NCBI GenBank assembly: GCA_964035545.1
Contig: OZ037766.1
Span: 5,433,722 to 5,497,721, forward strand
Direction of reading: 5' to 3'
DNA length: 64,000 bases
From: Bugula neritina
Lineage: Eukaryota; Bryozoa; Gymnolaemata; Cheilostomatida; Bugulidae
A model generated the notes under the pieces. That model worked only from the letters and a program-made list of their open reading frames with translations, did no database searches and was not told the origin of the DNA. The position numbers and the translations under genes were made by a program. This document shows positions 34,757 through 46,565 of this stretch, in pieces. The stretch's first letter is position 1. The number at the start of each line of letters is the position of its first letter.

Positions 34757-37700
34757 TCAACGTTTCCAGTTATTCTTTTCTTCTCTCAGAGCTCCCATGA
34801 CCTCTATTGGATCAGTCTGCTGCACATGTTCTTGCACTGAACTCTCACTAAAAAGTGACATTAGAAGTCACTGTATGCCAGTCACAACTGAAAACTTGAG
34901 GCATGTCATTAGCACAGTGACCTTTAGAGAAAGGAGAATAGCCTCGTGTTGATATCTCACAGTAATATAACTGATACATAGTTCCATTGTGTTATAAATA
35001 CAAGCTAGTCAACTAAATTCTGACCTGAAGATGTTGATAAAAGGAGATAATGCAGTTGGAATTATATTATGTGTGTACTACAATCTATGACACTTAGCCA
35101 TGAGTACACACAGTGTTGTTACTACCAACATTGATTTATACTTGCTAGCAGCCAGTAAATATTAGCAGCTCATCACCATAAATATTAGTTGCAGAAAAAC
35201 AACAACTTTTAGATCAAGCACACTTTGTTCTATACACATTTCACTTCACAATACTTACTTGACTCTCATAAATGGGTTAATCTTCATCTCCTCTGCTATT
35301 GTTGTTGGAATTGTAGCCTGTTTAGAAGCCCTTAGAGTCTACAATAACAAACCCAACTTATGCAAGGATTCATTACAGCAGCCAGAAAAAGTAACAAAGT
35401 AAGAAGCTCAAAAGCAACAAATATATATATAACATTAAAGATATGTTACTGCTGTAAAGACAAAATATTTAAATTTTGCAGTAATGTGTGGTAAATGGAA
35501 GATTCTTGAAATAAAGCTTTCAAAGGTTTGTATATATGGAAGGAATATTGTTTGAACACAGAGTATTATTAGGACTTTAAAGTCAATTTTTCACATTTAT
35601 TTATGCTGAATTTACGTCTATCAGTTTGGATTTGAATTAAGTAGTGCTAAAATGGCGGCTCTCTAAAATTTCCAAAACTGCACAAATAACTCTGAAAGGG
35701 ACCTAAATAACTCTGAAAGAGGTAGTGGAAGAATCAGAAAAAGTTTAGCACCAAGTTTTATAACACCAGAGCAAAACTAAAAATAGCATGATTAAATACA
35801 GAATCAAAGTCCAGTAAGAGTTGAGCTGCAACTAAGAAGTAAGTGAATTTTGAAGCAGCATCTGAATGTGAATTAAAAATAATTAGGAACGTAATTTAAT
35901 CATAAAATAAAAAGAAATGAGCAGGACAGAAGTAGTAAAACATGATACACCTAAATGCGTATTGTTGAACTGTTAGCCTGCGGCGACTACAGAAGCAATT
36001 TATAAGTATTGTAGTGGTTACCATACCTGGCATTGAGCAAGCTTGTCTATTACATGCTGATTGGCTGGTTCCACATGACTGGCAAACTCTAGGTTGCTCA
36101 CGGTGTACTCATGGCCACAGTATACTCGCTACAAAATAACCGACAAGCGACAAAATATTCAAGTACAGATAACTCCTCTATACAGAACACAGTCATCCTG
36201 TAAGACAACTTGCGAGGTTACATTACACAATAGCCTTACATGTATGCAGCAAAGATAAGAATATATGCCCCCATTACCATTCAATATGCCAAGTACTTTG
36301 TATAGGGAGCAGCCATGGTCTAGTGGTTAGAGCACAGGCCTAGTATGGTACAGGTCATGGGTTCAAGTCCCGGCTATTGCTGATTTCAGGAAGAGTCCCG
36401 ATCATAATTACTTCTGCATAACAGAAAACCCCTCAGACTGGCATGGTGGGAGGTACAGTCTATCAGTATTAAGAGTTCCCACAAGGATAGAGACTTTAAA
36501 CAGATGTGAGTACCATATAAAGTAAGTTGTATGCCACATATCGCTGACATATCTTTTCAAGTTTCATTTCAATATAGACCAATCTAATAGAGGTAAATAC
36601 TGGTTTCTCGAAAAATGATGTTTTTGCAAGCAATGCGCTTTTATTTAGCAAAGCAAAATATTTCAGTTTTCCTTCCATTTAGGAGCAGCAAAAGGAAGAT
36701 TTCAATAGCCTAAGTTCTTCGATTTTCTTAATAAATTTTGGTTATATATGTAAAACTAGGTTATGTACAACGACCAGATCATGATGCCAATATATGATTC
36801 ACCATAAACACAGCAAAACCCACTCACCGTGCTGGCCGGCAGCTTCTGCAGTACATTAACAAGAGCGTGATGCATCTGCTGCTTTGTGCCCTCAAAAAAT
36901 CTTCCACATCCGGCCGCAAACAAAGTGTCACCTACAGAATTTATAGTGTTTGTTATCTACAACACTAAATAAAGTGTCACAGAATTTAAAAAAGTATCAT
37001 TTACAACAGTATACAATTTAGTTGAACTATTTTAGTGAAAAGGTTTCTTCTGAACATGAACGACCAGCATCTCAAAATAAAAAAATAACGCAACTAAGTT
37101 CCCTTTTTACTGCAGCTAATCAGAGAAATGCAAGTTGTCACTCTGCAAGTTGTCATACTGGTATGTATATACATAAGTACATACGCACGCGTGCACATGC
37201 ACACACATGTACATACGCATGCACACATATATATATATAAACATAGTAACAACCTGTGAAGACTGCGGGATCGTTGTCTGTATCTTCAACATAATAGCAA
37301 ATGTGGCCAGATGTATGACATGGTGTAAACAGACACTCAATCTGTAAACTTCCCACCTAACAAAATAAGACAACTTCCATTCTTCAATACAGGTGATCAC
37401 ATAATAAATATTGCAGAATTGTAAGTCATCGTCACGCAGCAGCATTACATGTCTAATACCTTGAGCTTATCTCCATGGCCAACTTTTATAGTAGTGTTTG
37501 GTTGAATTTGGTGATCTCCACCATAGAAAGTAAGTCCTGGTTTAAGAGAATTCAATTCTTCATTCCCACCTGCATGATCCCTGCATATACAATTACAATC
37601 TCTTCGCACAACAGCCAAGTTTCAGTAACTCAAATGGCAACTATTTAGATATACAGTGTAACATCACAATTTAGTAGCCAGTCTAGAGTAGGCCACAACC

Positions 37701-38492
37701 TTACTCTGTGACCACATGCTTGAAAAAACACGTGCAGACATAATAATTGCGGTGTATTTTTAGGACTGAGATTAAGCAACGAATACAGAAAATAAACCTT
37801 GAACTCCATAAGTATACAGGCATCGTTGAGAATTATTGCACGAATTAAAACCCCAGTGTAATCAAACAACATTTCCTAGAGCTGTGGTTGTCTCACATGT
37901 ATAGCAGACAGCAGTGAAACTATATAATGAAAATATCAATTTTTATACATGGAGATTATGTGCTGGTAGTTACAATGCTTACTTTTCAACTGAATGACTA
38001 ACTGTAATGTGCTTAGCACCATTAACAGATCACAATCAACAGCCTATTATTTTGTAGGAATTGGCACTAAAAACTTTTGTATCAAATAATTTAAGACAGG
38101 CTATTAATAACAGACGTGACTAAAGAGATAAAAATAAACTGAAATAGCTAAAAATATGTATAAATATCGAATCATTTTCAATTACTACATTCAATTGAGT
38201 GAGCTGGCACATGAGTAAGTAGGAACAAAGTGCAAGACCAAATAACCAACATCTCACCAATGATGGTGGGTAGTAAGAACAGTGGTAAGTTTCACACCAT
38301 GTTTGGCCACAGCGGCCAGAACATCTGGAGGTTTTACCGGATCAACTACAGCGCATTCATTGGTTTTCTCATCAATCAGAAGGTACATGTAGTTGTCTGC
38401 CAAGGCTGGCAGAAGTTCTATCTTCATGTTGAGGTGCTCGTGCAATGAAGGTTTAGTAGATAATGAACGACAAGTTGAGTCTTTTAAAAAAT
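34757..38492 (-). CDS. HAGH: Hydroxyacylglutathione hydrolase (glyoxalase II)
   Basis: Seven minus-strand exons keep phase: 38492-38258, 37580-37460, 37356-37254, 36931-36828, 36128-36027, 35338-35259, 34847-34757. From ATG 38427 ([19 protein letters not shown]) the protein has 256 residues, the usual cytosolic glyoxalase II length. It hydrolyses S-D-lactoylglutathione to D-lactate and glutathione, the second step of methylglyoxal detoxification. The metallo-beta-lactamase metal site is intact: THHHWDHAGG is split across the first junction, with [24 protein letters not shown] and VYCGHEYT following. The C-terminal NPFMRV and TDP blocks of animal HAGH are present. The frame stays open upstream of the ATG to an acceptor at 38493, encoding [18 protein letters not shown]. 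This Ser/Arg/Lys-rich stretch resembles a mitochondrial presequence, so an upstream exon probably adds a mitochondrial leader. I could not fix that exon. Confidence 0.94.
36306..36480 (+). mobile_element. tRNA-derived SINE in a HAGH intron
   Basis: The A box (ATGGTCTAGTGGTTAGAGCA) and B box (GGGTTCAAGTCCCGG) are both very close to consensus and about 35 bases apart, as in tRNA genes. The acceptor stem does not close and the T stem is only partly paired. A tRNA-unrelated stretch (gaagagtcccgatcataatt onward) follows, so it is a SINE head and body and not a functional tRNA. It lies between exons 36931-36828 and 36128-36027, on the strand opposite to HAGH. Confidence 0.7.
37150..37245. repeat. 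Alternating purine-pyrimidine tract (ca/tg/cg/at)
   Basis: Nearly continuous alternation such as acatacgcacgcgtgcacat and cacacatatatatatataaa. Such tracts can adopt Z-DNA. It ends within about 10 bases of the HAGH donor for exon 37356-37254. Confidence 0.7.
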
Positions 38493-41400
38493 CTACCAAA
38501 TAAGAAAATGAATCTTAAATTTATATGATGAATTATGTATATACAATAATACTACGAGATTTGTGTTACTACAGTTTTTGCACCTGCTGATTTACTGATT
38601 AATATTTTAAACATTTTGACTTGATTTTCACTGAAAACCAGGAAAATTGATTTTTGCTAACACACAGTAAAAACTATTAACTAATTTCAACATGTTGATT
38701 TCCCGTGTTTATCTCCATATTTAGATAGTAGATATATGCATGTAGTGCAACTTTTTATTTAGAAATGTACAGAGCTTCGCAAAGTTATAAGATAAGTGAA
38801 TAAAAATAGAAGTGGATAAAATAGAAGTAAATAGAATAAGGGCTGCATGTGCAATGAGAGTTTGATAGTTTTTGCAATTTAAGACAGCTTAGGGAATTAC
38901 CAATGTCAAAAAAGTGAATGTAATATTTGGTCAGGATCCTATTACATTACACATCGATAAATAATTTAAATATATACGTAAATATAATAACACTTTGTAA
39001 AACATTCAATTTTATATGATATTATGAGTTGATAAGACCTACAGAGCTTATTTTTATTAACAAATTGGTAGGAAACGTTTGGCGATGAGAGAGATTTGAA
39101 CAGAACTTTATAGCTTTTGAAGTTAAGACTACTTTTGAGCAGAAAGGACATAACTTCTTTTCAGTTCATTTCCGATTACTCTACAAAATCAAGTGAAAAT
39201 GATAAAAATAATAGGCAATCGGATGAATATGAAAGCAACTGAGTAGAAGGATTAAAAAGTGAGAACATCAAATTATTACTTGACTATAAAATAATGAAAG
39301 TGGGAAAACATGATATCGCAGTTATTTCAAGTTGTTATTACTATTAGACTTTAGTGATTATCGAAAAGGTTTAGACAGCTTTAAAATTACTAAATGGCAT
39401 AGTATTTTACATCTAAAATAAGTATATAACAAGTCATGTAGAAACATGCTGATTTTTTCGATGTGTCAGCTGTTATCCTACACAAAAATTGAAACATTGT
39501 TCAACAGACCACAGATTACCTTTGTTAAGGCGAACACTCTTGGTTAAAGAACGTTATAAACTATTAAATTCAAATCGGTTAATAAACACTCCATCTGCTA
39601 AGAGAGGAGAACCAACATCTATTTCTGCATCTTCACAAACTTTACTCAACAGTTTTCTCCCTCGAAGATTTGAGGATACTACCTCATAACACAAACTCAG
39701 CTTAGCTATGTGCTAAAATTTAATACGTTACAATTTAAATTTCAAAACTTAACAGCATGTCAGAAGAGATTTACATTTATTTCAACATGAACATGTGATA
39801 AACCCCAACTAAAACAACATAAGCACTCGTAATTATAATATTTATATTAATTTTGCGACTGCAGCTGTTAGCAGAGTTCTAATTTTTACGAGGTGAGCTA
39901 TAATTATTCCCTTAGTTGTACTGTCTCATTTATATCATCATTATGATCATGGTCATCATTTTTAATATAATGAAATTAAAAATCAAAATGAAAATGACAA
40001 TCAGTATCACTTAAACTTAAAGTTCAATTTGAAGTTAATCACATTCACTGATTTAAGTTAATATAAAGATGAATAGCAAAAATAATGGTACTTTTTTCGC
40101 AGAATGACATTGACTGTAGCCGTGGACCTGCGACTGAGAAAAACTGCTCGTTGACCTAAGTCCATTACGTTGCAGATTATGCTATGCTTTGCTATGATTC
40201 AGTTAACTGCGCTAAAATGGGGTTCCTTATAGCACAATTTGTGGGCGTGTTTTCTATTGTGCAAATAACAAAGGATACGATTACGCCCCCAAATTAGAAT
40301 CAAATCGAATGCTGGTAAACGCGTGCACGTCCGCATCCACTGAACTGAGGTTAACAATATTAATGAATATAATATTATTTATATTAATATTATATTGCGA
40401 TTACCCTAATATTGCCTTATTATGATTCGATTGTTGATTATAATTATGAAAAAGCCGCAAATGACGCAATTCTAATTGAATTTCAAAACATTCACCCAGT
40501 TTACTACCCTATAACTAAAAGTATAAATCTATTCTAAGTACTACTGTACAGTGTACTGTCACTGTGAGTACTTGTAGTAGTAGTAGTAGTACTAGTACTA
40601 CTCTACTAGTACTAAACCTAGTACTAGTAGTAGTACTAGTACTACTGCTACAGTGAGTGCTAGTGCTAGTACAAATACTACTAATACTAGGTCTAGATAT
40701 TGAAAGTGATTGATATTGATAATCACGTGAAGGTAATCGGTATGATTTATGATCATCAATATCATTATATTTATTGATTATTCATTATCATTATGTTTAT
40801 CGCATTCAATTCCATTATGATTATGATTAATATTATCATTATAATTTTTTTATTCTTATGATTATGTCTAATTTTATGATTATGGTTATAATTATTTAAT
40901 TTTATAATGAAAATTATCATGATGATGATCATGATGATGATTAATGGTAGTCAGTACGACTATGAGTATCACTATCAGATTATGATATTGAAATGAAAAT
41001 TAATCGGACTATGAGTTTTTGTTTCTATAACTATAAGTATTAGTATAGCTATGAGATCTATAGTTATATTTTAATTTATGCTTGTAGTTATACTGAAGTT
41101 ATACTTATAGTCTAAGTCACATTGATATCCATCTTGATATGTCAATGAATATAAAATTGAATGTTTTACTCAGTAATCCATTTCTAAGACCAAGTTCTTA
41201 TTCTGAAGAGTGAATGAGTTATTGAGTGTCACTATTACTATCAGCATTGTGATTGTGTCAATGAGTTATTCTGTTATTACTATTAGTATTACTGTTTATA
41301 ATAAATGATTGTTTTCAAAAGATTCATATGGGAGGGGCTTATAAATCACTACTGTCAATACAATCTGAGCAGACTTCTATAAGTTGATTACTATTTTAAA

Positions 41401-42414
41401 TGCGTTTCATATATGAATACCTTTTGTGTCATTCAGTTTTACTATCTGACAGTCATACTCATAATAAAACTGAAACTAATTGTTAATCATTGAATGTTAG
41501 CATTAATCTATGACATTATTATTATGTTATTAAATTTAGCAATATGGTTGATAATTTTGAATACATATTGAGGTAATCTTTAATTTGAATTGCAAGTAGA
41601 ACCTAAATAGTAAATAAAGACCTCAAGTTAACACTCAAACTTTATTAAATAAAATTATCAACTCTAAAGACTAATTAAGTTTAATTTTTCACTTTACATA
41701 CTTGTACTATTCTCAAAGAAAATATATATTAGTATGGCTATCAGTTCAATTATAGCATTGTTTGTTAGTTTTGTTTTATGACAGTCATTTGCATATAGGT
41801 ATCTCAAATTATGTATGTTACGATTAATCTAATCTGGAAATGGGTATTGTATAGATATGTGAAGCTTTTTTATAAAGCAGTAAACTAAGGTGTATGATTA
41901 TGCTATGACCACAAAGAATAGTCACTTGAAAATGACAACAAGGACCCATACAACATTTAAAACCTGAAAAATATTTCCAGTATAAGTGTCATATAGGTTT
42001 TACCGTAGTACTACAATTATCGGCAGAAAAATGTTATGGTTCAGGAGTTTTCTGCTTGTTGTAATAGCTCTTGTTTTGCTACTTGAAATATGATATTTGA
42101 AAACTACAATTCATCAAGTTAATAGTTTCTATCAGGAAAATATTGGGTGTCCACTTGTAAAAATGTTTTTCATATATTTTGGTTATGCTGATGGTTTATT
42201 TTTTATTTTGGTACAACTCTTTAATTTCCAATATTCATTTTTTGGCTGTGATTGTATTTCCCCCCCCCCCCAAATTGTAAAATTTATATAATTTGTATTA
42301 CTATTTAAGATATATCAAGTTAAACACTCACTGGCCACAACATAACCTTCTTGTTGGTTTTGTTTGCTTTAGGTAAAATAGATTGCGTTCAAGGAGATTA
42401 ATAGTTCAGCTGAA
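38493..42414. other. Divergent intergenic region between HAGH and the first PITP gene
   Basis: No complete gene was found. It should hold the HAGH promoter and mitochondrial leader exon and the promoter of the first PITP gene. A minus-strand frame starting at about 40167 (MDLGQRAVFLSRRSTATVNV) has the Arg/Ser character of a mitochondrial presequence but could not be joined in phase to HAGH. The segment near 42040-42160 is similar to the segment upstream of the second PITP gene (near 51510-51650). Cryptic simple sequence fills about 39930-41300. Confidence 0.4.
39930..41300. repeat. Long block of cryptic simple sequence (gattatcattatg, tagtagtactagtactac, tattagtatt words)
   Basis: The block contains tcattatgatcatggtcatc near its start, a near-palindromic agtagtagtactagtactac cluster at about 40570-40690, gattattcattatcattatg at about 40780, and tattactattagtattactg at its end. 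It is drifting trinucleotide and hexanucleotide repetition on both strands without a fixed unit, broken by ordinary sequence between about 40100 and 40540. Confidence 0.65.
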
Positions 42415-45400
42415 ATGCTAATTACAGAGTTGTGAGTATAACACTCTATAATACACTATTTTTAAACTTGAAAAGTTTTTTAACTATAAATAGACTCAAT
42501 GAAATAGCGTTCAACTTTAAACTTATGTAGGGTTAGGCGTTGTTTAGTGTTAACCTTTTGAAGGGCGAGATGAATAATGAGCTTACTAAATGGGTTTCCC
42601 TGGCCTATACAATTTTATGTGTTGTGCTAAAAATTAATAAGCTATAAACTTGTTTTATATCAAAAATAACTACTTTATCTTAGTTTCATGTCATTACAAG
42701 ATGAAACAAATAGCTTGCCTTTCATTAAGTTTCAGCCTACATAGTCCTCAATAAGCTTTATATATTCTATGGTATACAATCATTTTGATGATTGAATGCC
42801 CATATTGGAAAGCACCTGTACTGTAAGTAGATGGCATGAGTGTCTCTCATAGTCTTTTAACATGTAGCGCAAGTGTGGTAATTATTGTTCAACTACATTT
42901 TGAATATTGAGTAGGCTTTAGCCACAGATACTAAAGCAGATCATGAGATTTAATTTTGTTTTTATTCATGTTTATCCTCATTTGCTTAATCTGTGATACA
43001 TTAAAGCTGTTTATGTATTACACAAGGACATCAACTCATCTTGCTGTTGTAATCACTCAACTACTTAAAGAAACCTACTTTTAATCAAATAAAATCTGAT
43101 TTCTTAGTAAACTTTATCATGTGTTGATGTTATGATTGCAGTCGAATCATACTGCCTATGACAGTGGAAGAATATCATGTTGGGCAACTGTATTCAATCG
43201 CTGAGACAAGCAAAAATGAAACTGGAGGTGGTGAAGGCGTAGAAATTGTAGAAAATCATCCATATACTGGAAACCCAATATTCTTTGGTGATTTCCCAGA
43301 TGGGCAATACACTCACAAAGTGTACCACATTGCCAGGTATGTTCTCTAATGCACACAATGATCAAGCAGCATATATATGTATGTTTTTTAAAATCTCAGG
43401 AATTTCGTATTTGTGACAGCATTGACATTATGTATATCTCATCCATCTAACTGTTTTAACATATTTTTCTGTTTTTTTATAGTAAAGTACCAAAGTGGGT
43501 TCGAATTCTAGCACCTAAAGGCTCTTTAGAATTTAAAGAAGAGGCATGGAATGCATATCCTTATTGTAAAACAGTCATAACGGTGAGACAGTGACATGGA
43601 TAATATATTATGGTTGTTTATTGCACATTTTACACTGTGTGTGTGCGTGCGTGCGTGTGTATGCACTGTTACAGTTTGGCATTTTCATTTGCCCCTGTTA
43701 TCTTTTAAGGATACTAAAACACTTACACATAACGACTATTTAAATGAGTGATAACTTTTCTTTACGTAAAACTACAACACTTTGCATTTGCTGTTGAGCT
43801 TTTTTTCATGTTCTTCCATCATTCTACAAACATGTTTTGTATTTTAGAATCCAGAATATATGAAGGATAAAATGACTATATCAATCGAAACAATGCACCT
43901 AGCTGATAAAGGGGAAACAGAAAATGTAAGTTCAATAAAAAAGTTTTTATTTTTGCAAATTTAAATATTTTCATTATTTTTTGTTATGGCAACAATTTGT
44001 TTTCTACTATTTTATCTGTTAATTTCATTGGGTGAGATTTTATGCAGTTGATTAGCATTACCACTGATGCAACATAGTGTATAACCTATCCTATGGTCCA
44101 TCCATATCAGTTGAAGGAGTCTTCAAAATCTGTAAAATGGTTTATTCCTAATTTAAATCCGTCTTTCTCTTCTTAACGAAAATTTGGATCTGATGCTATG
44201 GGTTACCAATCAAAGCCATTATGTATTGCCACACTCATGCTATGCCAGCATCATGAGGCATTGTGAAAAGTTTGCTTTAATTCTATATTATTTGAGTAAA
44301 ATGCTTGTCAATCCTGTCAAAAGAATTTTATATATACTAAGCAGTAAATATCCTGCACATTTATTTTGTTCTGAATGCAATGTGTGGGTGAGTTTTGATT
44401 TTAATTTTCAACTCAGCAACTTGTTTTTACAATTACTTGCTATTTTTGTTTCTACATTTACATGAACTAAATTTACAGGCTGTATTAAAACTAATTCATC
44501 TTGCCTCTTTCTATACTCCTGATATCAAAGAGTCAACTGTGTGACCTATTACTTTGTGTTCTAAACCCTCTTGTATAATTGTATAACATTACACTACGTG
44601 AATGCATTAGCTAGAGTGTTTATTATACAGCTAGCCTATCTCTTGTATAATGTTATTATATCATGTTACTATACTTATATTTAGGCTCACAGGCTGACCC
44701 CCGATGAGCTAAAGAAAAGAGAGGTCATATACATCGATATAGCCAATGATACGATCAGGTCTTCTGATTATAAAGCTGATGAAGATCCAGCAAAGTTCAA
44801 GTCTGAGAAAACCGGTAGAGGTCCCCTAGGAGAGAATTGGATAGTAAGTTACATACACATTGATTGTGGTATTGCTGGTTCACAGTCTATTTAAATCTAT
44901 TCCATTGGAGAGCTTTTTATCTACTGAATCTGTCTAGCATAAATTAGTTACATTAGAAAAACATAATTCATAAGCTAGAGTATGCTGCAAGTGTATTGCA
45001 GAAGGTTAAATATTGTTTTCATATTTTTTTAAGAGTTTTCTAATATACATTTTAGAAAACTGTAAAAGAACAATGTGTGTTAAATTTTTTTCTCAGCACT
45101 TTATGAATAATTAGCTTCTTGAAAATTTATAGAATAAAAAGCATAATTACACTATGTTGAAATCTTACAATTTTTTTTAATAATTTAAACTTGTAGGCTC
45201 AAAGTAGTCATTCAAGCATTGCACTCTAATTCTATGAAATAAATGGTTATAAATTTAATTTTCAACCATATTTTTAATTTTTTTTTATCTGGCAAAATAG
45301 CATCTCTGATTGCAAGAAAGTAATATTTTTAATAGTTTATTTTATTTAAAAATACTTCGGCTTGTAGGAGACTGCCAACCCTGTGATGTGCTGCTACAAA

Positions 45401-46150
45401 CTGGTTAAATGTGAATTCATTTGGTTTGGACTTCAATCTAGAGTAGAGAAATTCGTTATGCCAGTAAGTAGATGATTCTATAGTTTCTCTGATACTCACG
45501 CATACATGTATACGTCTAGATGTTTTGAATTAGTCCTTTAATTTGTTTCTTTGTATATGTTTGAGCTGTGAAATTCTTGTCAGACTAAATTTTACTGTAG
45601 CCTTTGTTCATTCATGTTTTTAGGTCTATCATAGAATGTTCACTAACTTCTATAGACAAATGTTCTGTCAGATTGACCAGTGGCATGGTCTAACTATGGA
45701 AGATATCCGTGCAATTGAAGAGAAAAATAAGCATGAACTGAATGAGGTATGGCATTTAGAGTTGCCTTCACTATTTTAGCTGTAGCAGCTGTGTTAAAAC
45801 ATAACATCATACTCTCTTGGGAATACAGTACCATAACTTTAAAGTTACTTGCTTTTGTATTGGCATTAGTTCTAGGAATATGCAGTTTGGTTGTGTTATG
45901 GAGATGAAATTTAGTAACAACAAGTAATATATGTCTGTTATTTTTTCATAACTACACGGGTGTTCTCTATCAATTTATATTTTGCATTGAAATTCCTATT
46001 TTTTATTTTAATTTTAACCTATTTTATTATTGGCCATGTCATAACTGTAGAACTCGTAATGAAGTCATCATGAATAAACAGTAATTATTGTGTTTTTCTA
46101 TTTTTTAGGTGCGGCAAAAAGGTTCAGTCAAAGGAACTGTCGTTGATTAG
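42415..46150 (+). CDS. Class I phosphatidylinositol transfer protein, tandem copy 1
   Basis: Eight exons in phase give 269 residues, as in human PITPNA (270): 42415-42431, 43142-43336, 43483-43582, 43848-43925, 44685-44843, 45368-45463, 45624-45746, 46109-46150. The protein moves phosphatidylinositol and phosphatidylcholine between membranes and feeds phosphoinositide kinases. Family blocks are intact: [32 protein letters not shown] (Thr and Lys matching the inositol-binding Thr59/Lys61), [12 protein letters not shown] (Asn90), [19 protein letters not shown] (Ser166 position) and the C-terminal lid ending [10 protein letters not shown]. The loop before GQYTHK ([12 protein letters not shown]) is about five residues longer than in mammals. 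The membrane-docking Trp-Trp pair of mammalian PITPs reads Trp-Phe here (FIWFGLQ). An AATAAA follows at 46560. It is the first of three tandem paralogues; vertebrate alpha/beta assignment does not apply. Confidence 0.95.
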
Positions 46151-46559
46151 TCACCCCTGGGAACTATTTAAAGAAATTATAAAACAGCAAATCATTCAGG
46201 GATTTAAGTTTATATATCTTACCAATAGCTCACTAGTTACAACCCTCATACTGCACCATATGCTCAATTTCTTCTTTTAGTTACTATAATGCCCAAAATC
46301 ATCATATATTACACAGTTGCCAAATTTTTGCCCTTTAGTTAAATGTAAATTTTTAGCAATGTCAAACTTTCATTTCTTGTTTGCTATAAACAAAAACATT
46401 CCTGTAATTGTTAAACAATAGGAGTTGTCATTTCTATACATTTTCTTTCAAACAAAGAATTATTTTTAACACTATTTTATTATGTATATGGTGCAAACTA
46501 TAAAGCATATTTATTTTTTCACTTAATAATTAGATTGTAATGCTGGTGCTATAATATAT

Positions 46560-46565
46560 AATAAA
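46560..46565 (+). terminator. Probable polyadenylation signal of PITP copy 1
   Basis: AATAAA about 410 bases after the stop at 46150. The surrounding sequence (aataaacatgattttgttgaag) resembles that around the AATAAA of copy 2 at 56543, which supports a shared 3' UTR. Confidence 0.55.

Noticed and set aside
36306-36400. Functional tRNA gene
   Set aside because: A and B boxes are good, but the acceptor stem does not close and the T stem is only partly paired.
39489-39689. 66-codon plus-strand frame upstream of HAGH
   Set aside because: No family resemblance. The opposite strand has a donor-like site in a phase that could join HAGH, but an in-frame stop with no intervening ATG prevents a supported exon there too.
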